A stretch of 64,000 nucleotides of DNA from Streptomyces viridochromogenes DSM 40736 (GCF_000158955.1 NZ_GG657757.1:4040815-4104814); one strand, 5' to 3'. Positions 16,532 through 25,941 are shown, counted from the stretch's first letter. Translations and numbers: made by a program. Notes: a model not told the origin generated them from the letters alone.

Positions 16532-17380
16532 ATGGCCGCAGAGCGCCTTTCCGAGCCCTCGTCCGGGTCCTCGTCCGGGTCCGCATCCGGGTCCTCCCGG
16601 ACCGTCTCCGCCTGGCGGCCCCCCGTCGCCGGTGTCGTCGAGGTCTTCCACGCCCGTTTCACCGAGTACGCGTATCCGATGCACGTCCACGAGGCCTGGA
16701 CGCTGCTGATCGTCGACACCGGCGCCGTGCGGTACGACCTCGACCGGCATGAGCACGGCACCCCGCACGACACCGTGTCCCTGCTGCCGCCGCACGTGCC
16801 GCACAACGGCTCCCCGGTCAGCCCGGAGGGCTTCCGCAAGCGGGTGCTGTATCTCGACGGGACGTATCTCGGGGACGAGCTCATCGGGGCCGCCGTCGAC
16901 CGGCCCGATCTGCGCGATCCGCTGCTGCGGCGGCGCGTCGGGCAGCTGCACGGCGCGCTGGTGCGGCCCGGTGAGGAGCTGGAGGCCGAGAGCAGGCTGC
17001 TGCTCGTCGGGGAGCGGCTGCGCGGGCACCTGCGCACCGAGGGTGCCGCGCCCCGTCCCGCCGATCCCGTCCTGGCGCGGCGGCTGCGGGAGCTCCTCGA
17101 CGAGCGGGTCGTCGAGGGCGTCGCGCTGCGGGAGGCCGCCGGGCTGCTCGGCGTCCATCCCGCCCATCTCGTACGGGCGTTCAGCACGGCCTACGGCATC
17201 GCCCCGCACCAGTACCTCACGTCCCTGCGCGTGGGGCGCGCCCGGCGGCTGCTCCTGGAGGGGCGCGCGCCGGGGGACGTGGCGGTGGCGACCGGGTTCT
17301 TCGACCAGTCGCATCTCACCCGGCACTTCCGGAAGCTGGTGGGTGTGCCGCCGGGGCGCTATCGCAGCAGCGCGCGCTGA
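16532..17380 (+). CDS. AraC-family transcriptional regulator
   Basis: 282 residues. After a Ser/Gly low-complexity stretch (residues 8-22) comes an AraC_binding cupin-like ligand domain (EVFHARFTEYAYPMHVHEAW) and two C-terminal helix-turn-helix units, the second closing with the AraC signature GFFDQSHLTRHFRKLVGVPPGRYR. ATG 16532 chosen; the frame is open further upstream through the DUF2000 gene without similarity. Likely regulates the divergent DUF2000 gene. Its last 22 nt overlap the convergent beta-helix gene. Confidence 0.9.
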   Translation: MAAERLSEPSSGSSSGSASGSSRTVSAWRPPVAGVVEVFHARFTEYAYPMHVHEAWTLLIVDTGAVRYDLDRHEHGTPHDTVSLLPPHVPHNGSPVSPEGFRKRVLYLDGTYLGDELIGAAVDRPDLRDPLLRRRVGQLHGALVRPGEELEAESRLLLVGERLRGHLRTEGAAPRPADPVLARRLRELLDERVVEGVALREAAGLLGVHPAHLVRAFSTAYGIAPHQYLTSLRVGRARRLLLEGRAPGDVAVATGFFDQSHLTRHFRKLVGVPPGRYRSSAR

Positions 17381-19071
17381 GCGTCGTGGAGATTGCGCGG
17401 CCGTACGGCGTCCGTCGTGCCGTACAGCTCCAGGCGCGAGTGCAGGTCGCCGGTGAAGTCCGGTACGTCGATCTGGTCGAACTCGGTGACCTCGTTGAGG
17501 CCCACGGTCGCGGAGTGGGGGGCGAGGCCGTCGAGGCGGATCATGCCCGCGCGGCCGTTGGTCACTCGGATGTTCCAGTGGGTGAAACGCGCGCCGAACA
17601 GCGGCCCGGCGCTGGCGTCGCCGCCGTGGCGGCCGTCGTTGTGGACGGTGATGTCGGTGCGGACGTTGGCGAAGGGCAGGCCGCGGTGGCTGTCGAAGGT
17701 GCCCATCCGCATGTCGCCGCGGGACCAGACGTTGTGGGAGGACAGACCCTCCACGTTGATGCCGTGGAGCTGGGTGCCGGCGGGGGCGGGGGTCGTGCGG
17801 GCCTCGATCGTGAAGTCCTCGATCAGGTTGTCGTGCGAGCCCTCGCGGCAGAAGTACGGGTGGTGGACTCCTCGGCCCGCCACGCGCGTGTGCCGGAGCG
17901 TGCAGGCGGAGGCGGCCACCAGGCCGAAGCCGTTGTCGACGTGGCGGACGGTGACGTCGTCGGCCCAGCAGTCGTAGGCGCACTGGAAGACGACGCCGTT
18001 GTGGCCCTTGTCGAGGAGGTGCGGCTGCTGCGGGGTCTCCACGGCCTGAAGGGTCAGTCCCTCCACGCCCGATCCGGTCAACTCCCTCACGTGGGTGGTC
18101 AGTCTGGGGTCCCACTCGGGGCGTACATCGAGCGGGAGGGGGCGTTCGAGGGTGACCTGGCGGCCTCGGACGCGGGTGATGCGCACCGGCCACTCGTAGG
18201 GGACGTACGAGGTCAGTTTCGTCTTGTCGTCCCAGGTGTACGCCTCGGGGCCGGGGCCGCCGCCGGACATGTGCTCCAGCAGCGTGTGGCCGGCGTCGTC
18301 GGCGAGGCGGAGGAGGACCAGAGCGCCGGGGCGCAGTGCCGAGGGGTCCTGGACCGTCACCGTCCAGGACCCACGGCGTGCCGGGGCGAGCGTCGTGAGC
18401 GTGCGCCACTCGTCACGCCGGTTGCCCGTCCAGCCCTCGAACGGCCAGGACTTCGCCCTGATCGCGGCGACGAGGGAGTCCCAACGGGCCTCGGGGGCCA
18501 GCCAGATCAGACCGCCCGCCCAGGACCAGGAGGACTTGTCGCCGCCGTAGCGGGAGCCGTAGACGCCGATCAGTTCGGTGAGGTTCTTGGTCGCGAGGAG
18601 TGTCGTACGGCCGCTTCCGGCGCCGCGCAGGACCACGTTCGAGTGGCCGACGCGGATCACGTCGTCGATACGGAACGTGCCGGGCGGGATGGTGACCGTG
18701 CCGCCGCCGGCCCTTCCGGCGGCGGCGACGGCGCGGTTGATCGCGGGGGCGGAGTCGCTCGTGCCGTTCGCCACGGCACCGAAGTCACGGACGTCGGCCA
18801 CGACGGGGCGGCGGGGGAAGCGGCGGGTTCCGCCGCGGTGACCGGCCCGGCCGACGAAGGGGATCTGCGGGTGAGTGAAGGGGTGTCCGGTGAACTCGCG
18901 CCAGAGGGAAGGAACTGAAGGCACTGAAGGGACGGGTAGGGCTGAAGGCACTGAAGGGCCTTCGACGGGGGCCGCCTGTGCCGTGCCGGTCGTCGTTCCC
19001 GTTATCGCGCCGAGCGCCACGGCCGTGGTCCCGCCGAGCAGGGCCCGTCTGGTGAGATGCGCATTGCCCAT
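17359..19071 (-). CDS. Tat-exported right-handed beta-helix protein (pectate-lyase/GH55-like)
   Basis: 570 residues. The Tat signal is TRRALLGGTTAVALGAITG, followed by Ala-rich cleavage region and a Pro-Ser-Val repeat linker (PSVPS repeats). The mature protein opens with DVRDFGAVANGTSDSAPAINRAV, the standard entry to a pectate-lyase-3/glycosyl hydrolase beta-helix, and continues with many short parallel strands. Probably a secreted polysaccharide lyase or hydrolase; substrate unknown. ATG 19071 has GGAGGG nine bases upstream. Overlaps the convergent araC-like gene by 22 nt. Confidence 0.85.
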   Translation of the reverse strand: MGNAHLTRRALLGGTTAVALGAITGTTTGTAQAAPVEGPSVPSALPVPSVPSVPSLWREFTGHPFTHPQIPFVGRAGHRGGTRRFPRRPVVADVRDFGAVANGTSDSAPAINRAVAAAGRAGGGTVTIPPGTFRIDDVIRVGHSNVVLRGAGSGRTTLLATKNLTELIGVYGSRYGGDKSSWSWAGGLIWLAPEARWDSLVAAIRAKSWPFEGWTGNRRDEWRTLTTLAPARRGSWTVTVQDPSALRPGALVLLRLADDAGHTLLEHMSGGGPGPEAYTWDDKTKLTSYVPYEWPVRITRVRGRQVTLERPLPLDVRPEWDPRLTTHVRELTGSGVEGLTLQAVETPQQPHLLDKGHNGVVFQCAYDCWADDVTVRHVDNGFGLVAASACTLRHTRVAGRGVHHPYFCREGSHDNLIEDFTIEARTTPAPAGTQLHGINVEGLSSHNVWSRGDMRMGTFDSHRGLPFANVRTDITVHNDGRHGGDASAGPLFGARFTHWNIRVTNGRAGMIRLDGLAPHSATVGLNEVTEFDQIDVPDFTGDLHSRLELYGTTDAVRPRNLHDAQRALLR

Positions 19072-19106
19072 GTCCGTACGCCCTCCATGCGGCTCGTCAT
19101 GGATGT

Positions 19107-19117
19107 GAACGACGTTC
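19107..19117. promoter_or_regulatory. GAACGACGTTC inverted repeat upstream of the beta-helix gene
   Basis: Perfect 11-nt palindrome about 36 nt upstream of the start of the exported beta-helix protein. It could be an operator; too short to be sure. Confidence 0.3.
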
Positions 19118-19211
19118 AGAATTGCGTCGGTTGGTGAGCATGCCATGGGACCCCTACGCCGGGAAGAGGGTGCGCAGGGGTTGGGTCAAACGTCTTGGTG
19201 CGGACCTGAAG

Positions 19212-19721
19212 TCAGCCTGCGGGCCGCTGGGTCAGGTGGCTGAACGCATCCAGGTTCCGCGTCGATTCACCGCGCGCCACCCGCCACTCGTACTCCTTGC
19301 GGATCGCCGAGGCGAAGCCCAGCTCCAGCAGGGTGTTGAAGGCACCGTCGGAGGCCTCCAGGACCTGGCCGAGCAGGCGGTCGATCTCGTCGGCGGTGAC
19401 GGCGGACAGGGAGAGGCGTCCGGTGACGTAGACGTCGCCGTGCTGGTCGACGGCGTAACTCACGCCGTAGAGCTTGAGGTTGCGCTCCAGGAGCCAGCGG
19501 TGGACGCCCTGCTCGTTCTCGTCGGGGTGGCGGATGACGAAGGCGTTCAGCGAGAGGGAGTGGCGGCCGACGATCAGGGAGACCGTCGTCTTCAGCTTGC
19601 GGGTGCCGGGGAGCTGGGCGACATAGGTGCCCGGTTCCGGGCTCTCCCACTCCAGCTCGGCCTCCTTCAGCGCTCCCTCGACGACCTGCGCCGCGCGCTG
19701 TTGCTGATCGGTTTCACCCAT
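19212..19721 (-). CDS. YbjN-domain protein
   Basis: 169-residue protein with the YbjN / type III secretion chaperone-like fold: [38 protein letters not shown] and a C-terminal helical part [22 protein letters not shown]. Role in actinomycetes unknown; proteins of this family are linked to stress tolerance in other bacteria. Its start overlaps the mshA stop by 8 nt, so the two are translationally coupled and it follows mshA in the operon. Confidence 0.85.
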   Translation of the reverse strand: MGETDQQQRAAQVVEGALKEAELEWESPEPGTYVAQLPGTRKLKTTVSLIVGRHSLSLNAFVIRHPDENEQGVHRWLLERNLKLYGVSYAVDQHGDVYVTGRLSLSAVTADEIDRLLGQVLEASDGAFNTLLELGFASAIRKEYEWRVARGESTRNLDAFSHLTQRPAG

Positions 19722-21051
19722 GCTGCGAGCGTACGCGACGGCGGTGTGCCTGCATCGCGGCCGTGTAGACGTCCGCGGTGGCGGCGGCCGCGGTGTCCCA
19801 GCCGAAGGACTGGGCGTGGCGGGCGGCCTGTGCGCCGAGCCGGGGGGCGAGCTGCGGGTCGTCGGCGAAGTGGCCGAGCACGCGCGCGTACGCGGCCGGG
19901 TCGTGGCCCTGCACGAGGAAGCCCGTGTGTCCGTCGCGGACGGCGACCGGCAGGCCGCCGACCGATGCCGCGAGCACCGGGGTGCCCGCCGCCTGGGCCT
20001 CTATGGCGACCAGGCCGAAGGACTCGCTGTAGGAGGGCATGACCAGGACGGAGGCGGCGCGGAACCAGTCGACGAGTTGTTCCTGGCCGACCGGCGGGCG
20101 GAACCGTACGACGTCCGCGATGCCGAGGCGGGCGGCCAGCTTCTGCAGGCCCTCGGGCTTGGCGAGGCCGCTGCCGCTGGGGCCGCCGACGACGGGGACG
20201 AGGATGCGGGAGCGCAGGTCGGGGCGCTCGTCGAGGAGGACGGCGACGGCCCGCAGCAGCACGTCGGGGGCCTTCAGGGGCTGGATGCGGCCGGCGAAGA
20301 GGGGGATCAGGGCGTCCTGGGGCAGGCCGAGACGGGCCCGGGCGGCGGCGCGGCCGTCGGCGGGCGAGAAGCGGCTGAGGTTCACGCCGGGGTGGACCAC
20401 GGCGACCTTGTCGGCCTCGGCCGCGTAGTGCCGGACGAGTTCGTCGGCCTCTTCGGTGGTGTTGGCGATGAGCCGGTCGGCGGCGGAGACGATCTGGGTC
20501 TCGCCGATGACGCGGGCGGCCGGCTCGGGCGTGTCGCCGTCGGCCAGGTTGGCGTTCTTGACCTTGGCCATGGTGTGCATGGCGTGCACCAGGGGGACGC
20601 CCCAGCGCTGCGCGGCGAGCCAGCCGACGTGGCCGGAGAGCCAGTAGTGGGAGTGGACCAGGTCGTAGTGGCCGGGGCGGTGACCGGCCCAGGCCTGCAT
20701 GACGCCGTGTGTGAAGGCGCACAGCTGGGCGGGGAGGTCCTCCTTGTTGAGGCCCTCGTAGGGGCCGGCGTCGATGTGCCGGACGAGGACGCCGGGGGCG
20801 AGTTCGACGGTCGGCGGGAGGGCTGCGGCGGTCGCGCGCGTGAAGATCTCGACCTCGACGTTGATCGCGGCGAGGCGCTGCGCGAGCTCCACGATGTAGA
20901 CGTTCATGCCGCCGGCGTCGCCGGTGCCCGGCTGGTGCAGCGGGGACGTGTGCACGGAGAGCATGGCCACCCGGCGGGGCTTGCGGTGCAGCCTCAGGCG
21001 CGCGGGAGCGGACGCGGAGCGCCGCCCGAGCCTGCCGATGTACTGGCTCAC
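19714..21051 (-). CDS. mshA: D-inositol-3-phosphate glycosyltransferase MshA (mycothiol)
   Basis: 445-residue GT4 enzyme that joins GlcNAc from UDP-GlcNAc to inositol-3-phosphate, the first step of mycothiol synthesis. [21 protein letters not shown] is the N-terminal donor/acceptor loop characteristic of MshA; the C-terminal Rossmann domain carries [16 protein letters not shown] and the E-x7-E motif in [21 protein letters not shown] at 21051 is preceded by GAGGAGGAA and is preferred to longer starts. Upstream of the YbjN gene in a coupled operon. The last mycothiol gene, mshD, is at the right edge of the window. Confidence 0.96.
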   Translation of the reverse strand: MSQYIGRLGRRSASAPARLRLHRKPRRVAMLSVHTSPLHQPGTGDAGGMNVYIVELAQRLAAINVEVEIFTRATAAALPPTVELAPGVLVRHIDAGPYEGLNKEDLPAQLCAFTHGVMQAWAGHRPGHYDLVHSHYWLSGHVGWLAAQRWGVPLVHAMHTMAKVKNANLADGDTPEPAARVIGETQIVSAADRLIANTTEEADELVRHYAAEADKVAVVHPGVNLSRFSPADGRAAARARLGLPQDALIPLFAGRIQPLKAPDVLLRAVAVLLDERPDLRSRILVPVVGGPSGSGLAKPEGLQKLAARLGIADVVRFRPPVGQEQLVDWFRAASVLVMPSYSESFGLVAIEAQAAGTPVLAASVGGLPVAVRDGHTGFLVQGHDPAAYARVLGHFADDPQLAPRLGAQAARHAQSFGWDTAAAATADVYTAAMQAHRRRVRSQHG

Positions 21052-21402
21052 GTGGCGTTCCTCCTCGCTCCGGGCATGCCTTTCGCAGGGCGCACGTGCC
21101 CTCCGAGGCGGAAACACCGGAAGGGGGCGCTCCATTTCCCGGTTCGCGACTTTTACCGAATCATTACCGGTCCTCGCTCAACCGTTCGACGTGTGGGGGT
21201 ATGCCCCGGGGCGCGCGACGGGCGGGTGAACTCGACCGGAAAAGCCAGGTCACTCCGGTTGTCCTGGTCATGAAAAGGTCGGCGGCTCCCGCACTCCGGG
21301 CAACCGGGCCCGACGGCACGCTCCTGCTCGACGATCTGCGCGTCGGGCTCGCCGAGGACACGGCCCGCCCGGACAGCACCGGCACCGCCCAGCAGTCCGA
21401 TG

Positions 21403-21540
21403 GGCCGAGGCCGGGGGCCGGGACCGAGGCCGGGGCCGGGGGCCGAAACCGGGAGCCGGGGGCCGAAGCCGGGAGCCGGGGCCGGGGGCCGAAGCCGGGG
21501 GCCGAAACCGGGAGCCGGGGGCCGAAGCCGGGAGCTGGGA
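21403..21540. repeat. GC-only minisatellite upstream of a methyltransferase gene
   Basis: A roughly 140-nt stretch made of GGGGGCCGAA(A/G)CCGGGAGCC units of about 20 nt, mixed with shorter GGCCGG sub-units. It lies in the 522-nt mshA-methyltransferase gap. Plus frame 3 stays open through it, but this follows from the repeat and shows no protein similarity. The rest of the gap (21052-21402) holds the mshA promoter side and no recognisable gene. Confidence 0.8.
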
Positions 21541-21573
21541 GCCTGGGCTCAGGTGCCGCTTACCCTCGTACGC

Positions 21574-22428
21574 ATGACATCCCGCGCAGCGCCCCGCCCC
21601 CACTCCCGGCTTCGCCCGGGCGCGGGGACCCCGGTCGTGGGAACGGTGACGCGCGGGACGACCAACCCCAACCGGCTGCGTCGTATGGACCGCTGGATCG
21701 CGGCCACGCACGGCGCGGAGCTGCGCCGTGCCGCCGACCCGGTGACGGTCGACCTCGGGTACGGCGCCGCCCCCTGGACGGCCGTCGAACTGCTGCACCG
21801 CCTCCGTACGGTCGCCCCCCGCGCGCGCGTGGTGGGCGTCGAGATCGAGCCGGCCCGGGTCGCGGCGGCACTGCCGTACGAGCGGGCGGGGCTCGTCTTC
21901 CGGCACGGCGGGTTCGAGATCCCGATCCCGCAGCGCCCCCTGCTCGTCCGGGCGGCGAACGTGCTGCGGCAGTACGAGGAGGGCGAGGTCGCGGCCGTGT
22001 GGGAGCGGCTGTGCGCCCGGCTCGCGCCGGCCGATCCGGCGACCGGTGCGCGCGGCGGGCTGCTGGTCGAAGGCACCTGCGACGAGATCGGGCGCCGGCA
22101 CGTCTGGGTCGCGCTCGGCCCGGAGGGCCCGCGCACGGTCACCTTCGCGACCCGGCTCGGCTCCCTGGAACGCCCCTCGGACCTGGCCGAACGCCTGCCC
22201 AAGGCGCTCATCCACCGCAATGTCCCGGGCGAACCGGTGCACGCGTTCCTGCGCGACTTCGACCGCGCCTGGGCCGCCGCCGCGCCCTACGCCTCCTACG
22301 GCGCCCGCCAGCGCTGGATCCGTGCGGTACGGGACCTGACGGCGGACTGGCCGGTGGTGGACGGGCCGGCGCGGTGGCGGCAGGGCGAAGTGACGGTGCG
22401 GTGGACGGCGTTGGCGCCACGGGGCTGA
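21574..22428 (+). CDS. SAM-dependent methyltransferase-like protein
   Basis: 284 residues. VTVDLGYGAAPWTAVELLHRL is a motif I of a class I methyltransferase (D-x-G-x-G variant) and RVVGVEIEPARVAAA is motif II with the acidic ribose-binding residue. Later motifs are loose, and the substrate is unknown. ATG 21574 chosen because similarity begins there; the upstream open frame consists of repeat sequence. It sits alone between the minisatellite and the NlpC/P60 gene. Confidence 0.75.
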   Translation: MTSRAAPRPHSRLRPGAGTPVVGTVTRGTTNPNRLRRMDRWIAATHGAELRRAADPVTVDLGYGAAPWTAVELLHRLRTVAPRARVVGVEIEPARVAAALPYERAGLVFRHGGFEIPIPQRPLLVRAANVLRQYEEGEVAAVWERLCARLAPADPATGARGGLLVEGTCDEIGRRHVWVALGPEGPRTVTFATRLGSLERPSDLAERLPKALIHRNVPGEPVHAFLRDFDRAWAAAAPYASYGARQRWIRAVRDLTADWPVVDGPARWRQGEVTVRWTALAPRG

Positions 22429-22655
22429 CATGCCGACCGGCCGACCGGCTGACCTCCTCGGCGTGGCCGGTCGACACGGGCCGCCGGGAACGATCTCTTT
22501 GAGTTGTTCGTCACACAGGCGGGGAGATCGTCATGCCGGAGGCATACCTGGGAGGGAACGGCGGGAAGCACTACCCCTGTCGTTTCGCGGGCCGACATGG
22601 CAGCATCCCCAAGCGGCCGGATGTTACTGACGGTTAATCAGCTGGGGGCTGACGT

Positions 22656-23753
22656 ATGGGCAGGGGCAAGCGGGGTCTGATCGCGACGGCCGTGACGGTG
22701 GTCTGCGCGATCACCGTGCTGGCGGCTCCGGGCACGGCGTTCGCCAGCCCGAGCCCCACACCGACGCCGAGCGCGAGCCCGCCGCTCGCTCCCAGCAAGG
22801 ATCTCGAGGCCGTACGCCAGAAGCTCGACACGCTCTACCGCGCGGCGGCCCGCGCCACCGACGAGTACAACGCCGCCGAGGAGAAGGCCGACAAACAGTC
22901 CGCCGAGATCGTCAAACTGGCCAAGAAGATCGTCAAGGGCCAGGAGCGGCTGGACGAGTTGAAGGAACGGGCGGGGGCCGCGGCCGCCTCCCAGTACCGC
23001 GGCGGCGGACTGCCGCCCGAGGCCCACCTGATGCTGAGCGACGATCCGCAGGAGTTCCTCGAAGGGGTGGGCCGGGTCCGCCAGGGCCAGCACGCGACCA
23101 AGGGACTGCTCGGCGAACTGACCCGGACGCAGGAGGACTTGGAGCAGTACGCGAAGGACGCCTCCGCGCAGTGGAAGAAGCTGGAGTCGGGCCGCAAGAC
23201 CAAGGCCGCCGCGCAGAAGAAGATCGAGAAGCAGATCGCGCAGGCCGAGAAGCTCGAGTCCGCGCTTCAGAAGGAGGAACAGAAGCGCCTCGTCGAGCTG
23301 GAGAAGGAGGCCGCCGACAAGGCACAGACCGCCTGGCTCGGCTCCGGCATCCTCAAGGACATCAGCGGCAAGGCGTCCGAGCAGGGCAAGAAGGCCGTCG
23401 CGTACGCCACGGCCCAGATCGGCAAGCCGTACCAGTGGGGCGCCGAGGGCCCGAGGACGTACGACTGCTCCGGGCTGACCTCACAGGCCTGGATCTCCGC
23501 GGGCCGCGGCATCCCGCGCACCTCGCAGGAGCAGTGGAAGCAACTGCGGCACATCGACGTCCGGGACATGCGCCCGGGCGACCTCATCATCTACTTCGAC
23601 GACGCCAGCCATGTCGCGATGTACGTCGGCGACGGGGCGATCGTGCACGCCCCCCGGCCCGGGCGTACGGTGACGATCGCGGGGGCCGGGTCGATGCCCA
23701 TCCTCGGGGTGGTACGGCCGGACACCGGCGCCGACGCCGCCGACTCCGACTGA
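22656..23753 (+). CDS. Secreted NlpC/P60 peptidoglycan endopeptidase
   Basis: 365 residues. Signal peptide (residues 1-30, GLIATAVTVVCAITVLAAPGTAFA), Pro/Ser linker, a long coiled coil (about 48-230, rich in Glu/Lys/Ala heptads) and a C-terminal NlpC/P60 cysteine peptidase domain. Catalytic Cys in YDCSGLTSQAW, His in DDASHVAMYVGDG and a polar third residue in IVHAPRPG are all visible. It cuts the stem peptide of peptidoglycan, with the coiled coil probably autoinhibitory as in RipA-type hydrolases. No operon partner. Confidence 0.93.
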   Translation: MGRGKRGLIATAVTVVCAITVLAAPGTAFASPSPTPTPSASPPLAPSKDLEAVRQKLDTLYRAAARATDEYNAAEEKADKQSAEIVKLAKKIVKGQERLDELKERAGAAAASQYRGGGLPPEAHLMLSDDPQEFLEGVGRVRQGQHATKGLLGELTRTQEDLEQYAKDASAQWKKLESGRKTKAAAQKKIEKQIAQAEKLESALQKEEQKRLVELEKEAADKAQTAWLGSGILKDISGKASEQGKKAVAYATAQIGKPYQWGAEGPRTYDCSGLTSQAWISAGRGIPRTSQEQWKQLRHIDVRDMRPGDLIIYFDDASHVAMYVGDGAIVHAPRPGRTVTIAGAGSMPILGVVRPDTGADAADSD

Positions 23754-23780
23754 GCCCGTGCCGCCCGCACCGGCCGCGCG

Positions 23781-23840
23781 GACACCGGATACGACGAGCG
23801 GTCACCGGATACGACGAGCGGACACCGGATATCGGACAAC
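23781..23840. repeat. Three 20-nt tandem repeats (GACACCGGATACGACGAGCG)
   Basis: Units at 23781-23800, 23801-23820 (one change) and 23821-23840 (3' half diverged), 28 nt after the NlpC/P60 stop. They occupy part of the 374-nt gap before the phosphatase gene; no gene is visible in the remainder (23841-24127). Confidence 0.85.
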
Positions 23841-24127
23841 GCGTCGCGGCACCCGCGCGCGGCGAACCGGCCGGTGACCTGGAGCACGTGACCCGCCCCA
23901 CCCCGCACCCCCGGCCCAACCATGCGCGGGCGTGACGTTCGTCATCCCCGCGGCATCCCGGCCCTGTCCAACTGCTGCACATATCGCGGCATATGACGCT
24001 GGCCGGTGGCGCGGCGGCGTGGCTCACACCATTCCAATGCGGCGCCGACACCCGCTATGGTCCCCGTCGGTGGGTCGAGGTCCCTCGCCCCACCGTGCCC
24101 TCGGGGGGAGGGAAGGAACCCAAGACG

Positions 24128-25477
24128 ATGCCCGTACCCATACCGCGGCAGAGAGCGATCCCGGCCGTGGAGAGTGGTCAGGCGCAGGCCGCGTCCCCGT
24201 GCGGCCGCCCGGCCGAGGACTCCGTGACGGACGCCTCGGCAGCGGCCCCGCGCACCCCGGACAACGCCGGGAACACCACGGAGAAGGTGGAGAGCACCAC
24301 CACCCACACCAACCTGACGCTGCTGCTGATCGAGGACGACCCGGCCGGTTCGCCGATCGTGCCGGACATGCTGGACCAGGCAGGCAAGCCGATCCGCGTC
24401 CGCACGGCCCGCAACCTGACCGAGGCCGGGCGGCTGCTGACCGACGACGTCCACTGCATCCTGCTGGACCTCGCACTGCCGGCGCCGGGCCGAGGCGACA
24501 CCGACGACGAGCTCGCCGTGCTCAGGCACGTGCTGGAGATCGCGCCCCGGCACGCCGTCCTCGCACTGACCGCGTCGGGCGACGCCGAGCGCGGCGCGGA
24601 GGCGGTGCGCGTGGGTGCCCAGGACTACCTCTTCCGCGACGAGCTGGACGGCCGGCTGCTGAGCCGCGCGATCCGCTACGCCGTCGAGCGCAAGCGCTCC
24701 GAGTCGGCCGAGCGGCGGCTTGCCGAGGGCCGGCTGCGGGCCCAGGAGAACCGTCGTCTGGAGCGCGGTCTGCTGCCGACGCCGCTGCTGGACGGCTCCC
24801 CGCTCCGGTTCGCCGCCCGCTACCGCCCGGGCCGCTCGCGCGCCCTGCTCGGCGGCGACTTCTACGACGTCGTGCGCACGCCGGACGGCACCGTGCACGC
24901 CATGATCGGTGACGTCTGCGGTCACGGCCCGGACGAGGCCGCGCTCGGTGTGGAGCTGCGGATCGCCTGGCGCGCGCTGACGCTGGCGGGCCTGTGCGGC
25001 GACGAGCTGCTGAACACGCTCCAGCAGGTGCTGGAGCACGAGCGTGCCGACGACGAGATCTTCGCGACCCTGTGCACGGTGGACATCGCGCCGGACGGCC
25101 GCCGCGCCGGCCTGTGCCTGGCCGGGCACCCGTCGCCGCTGCTGGCGCGCCCGGGCAAACCGGCCCGCCTGCTGCCGTACGACAACAACGGCCCGGCCCT
25201 CGGGCTGCTGCCGGGCGCGCGCTGGCCGCGGATGCAGGTGGAGCTGGGCGCCGAATGGAGCCTGATGCTCTACACCGACGGCCTGATCGAGGGCCATATC
25301 GGCCGGGGCCGGGAACGGCTCGGCCAGGACGGCATGACGGAGATGGTCCGCCGCCAGCTCGCTGAGGGGCTGCGGGGCGAGGCGCTGCTGCGGGCGGCGG
25401 TGAACGAGGTGCGCGACCTCAACGGTGGCGAGCTGACGGACGACGTGGCGGTACTGCTGCTGGACCGGGTGCCCTAG
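24128..25477 (+). CDS. Receiver-domain SpoIIE/RsbU-type PP2C phosphatase
   Basis: 449 residues. Residues 1-60 are a disordered tail; a CheY-like receiver follows (LLLIEDDP acidic pair, phospho-Asp in CILLDLALP, Thr in LALTAS), a short helical linker (ERKRSESAERRLAEGRLRAQE) and a PP2C domain with metal ligands in GGDFYDV, IGDVCGHGPDEA and ELTDDVAVLLL. Such proteins dephosphorylate anti-anti-sigma factors to free stress sigma factors. The usual receiver Lys is Arg here (YLFRDELDG), so phosphorylation may be weak. ATG 24128 is preceded by GGGAAGGAA. No sigma or anti-sigma gene is adjacent. Confidence 0.88.
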   Translation: MPVPIPRQRAIPAVESGQAQAASPCGRPAEDSVTDASAAAPRTPDNAGNTTEKVESTTTHTNLTLLLIEDDPAGSPIVPDMLDQAGKPIRVRTARNLTEAGRLLTDDVHCILLDLALPAPGRGDTDDELAVLRHVLEIAPRHAVLALTASGDAERGAEAVRVGAQDYLFRDELDGRLLSRAIRYAVERKRSESAERRLAEGRLRAQENRRLERGLLPTPLLDGSPLRFAARYRPGRSRALLGGDFYDVVRTPDGTVHAMIGDVCGHGPDEAALGVELRIAWRALTLAGLCGDELLNTLQQVLEHERADDEIFATLCTVDIAPDGRRAGLCLAGHPSPLLARPGKPARLLPYDNNGPALGLLPGARWPRMQVELGAEWSLMLYTDGLIEGHIGRGRERLGQDGMTEMVRRQLAEGLRGEALLRAAVNEVRDLNGGELTDDVAVLLLDRVP

Positions 25478-25520
25478 CTCCCTCGTACCTGAGGGGGCTC
25501 CCTCGGACCTGAGGGGGCTG
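25477..25520 (+). terminator. Tandem small hairpins after the phosphatase gene
   Basis: Two direct copies (period 20) of GCTCCCTCGKACCTGAGGGG, each able to fold as CCCTC/GAGGG stem with six-base loop, directly after the stop codon and before the convergent DUF2516 stop. Confidence 0.6.
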
Positions 25521-25871
25521 TTACCGGCCGCCGTTCCAGGGCCCGTACGGACCGTCGCTGCTGGAGCCGCGGTGGCTGCGGCCACCGCCCGGGAGCGCGC
25601 GGATGGCGGGGCGTACGTCGACCATGTACACGATCGTCGCGATGAGTCCGATGATCGGCAGGAACGACAGGATCGGGAAGAGCAGGTTCACCACGAAGGC
25701 GATCCCGAGGACGATCAGCCAGAACGGTTTGGTCTTCTTGTCGGCCGCCCGGTAGGCGTCCTCCCTGCGCACAGCGGCGTCGATCAACGCGAAGCCACTG
25801 AAAACGATCAGGGCCATGCTCAGAAGCCACATCAACCCTGCGAAGCCCTGCATCAGCACAACGTCCACCAC
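25521..25871 (-). CDS. DUF2516 membrane protein
   Basis: 116 residues with three hydrophobic segments (about 7-29, 47-66, 69-85) and the DUF2516 core FALIDAAVRREDAYRAADKKTKPFW. The tail is Gly/Ser-rich and cytoplasmic. Function unknown, but its place after the HbhA-like gene matches mycobacterial Rv0476 after hbhA. Start could be GTG 25871, GTG 25868 or ATG 25853. Confidence 0.85.
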   Translation of the reverse strand: MVDVVLMQGFAGLMWLLSMALIVFSGFALIDAAVRREDAYRAADKKTKPFWLIVLGIAFVVNLLFPILSFLPIIGLIATIVYMVDVRPAIRALPGGGRSHRGSSSDGPYGPWNGGR

Positions 25872-25912
25872 CTGACTCGGCTCGTCCTACGCGGTCACCG
25901 TACCCGTACAAC

Positions 25913-25941
25913 GGGCCGGGCACCCCCAGGGTGCCCGGCCC
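25913..25941 (-). terminator. Perfect 13-bp hairpin after the HbhA-like gene
   Basis: GGGCCGGGCACCC (25913-25925), loop CCA, GGGTGCCCGGCCC (25929-25941). Situated 28 nt after the HbhA-like stop on the minus strand, so the DUF2516 gene may need its own promoter or read-through. Confidence 0.85.

Noticed and set aside
15587..18409. Long minus-strand frame of 940 codons
   Set aside because: It crosses YqeB, DUF2000, AraC and beta-helix genes in another phase, is almost pure Arg/Pro/Gly and has no similarity: shadow of GC-rich third positions.
21096..22502. Long plus frame upstream of and over the methyltransferase gene
   Set aside because: Runs through the GC repeat and into a different phase from the methyltransferase; low-complexity composition.
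22429..22655. c-di-AMP (ydaO-type) riboswitch before the NlpC/P60 gene
   Set aside because: Such riboswitches precede some Streptomyces cell-wall hydrolases, but the conserved GGGGAACC/GGGGTGAA core elements were not seen here.
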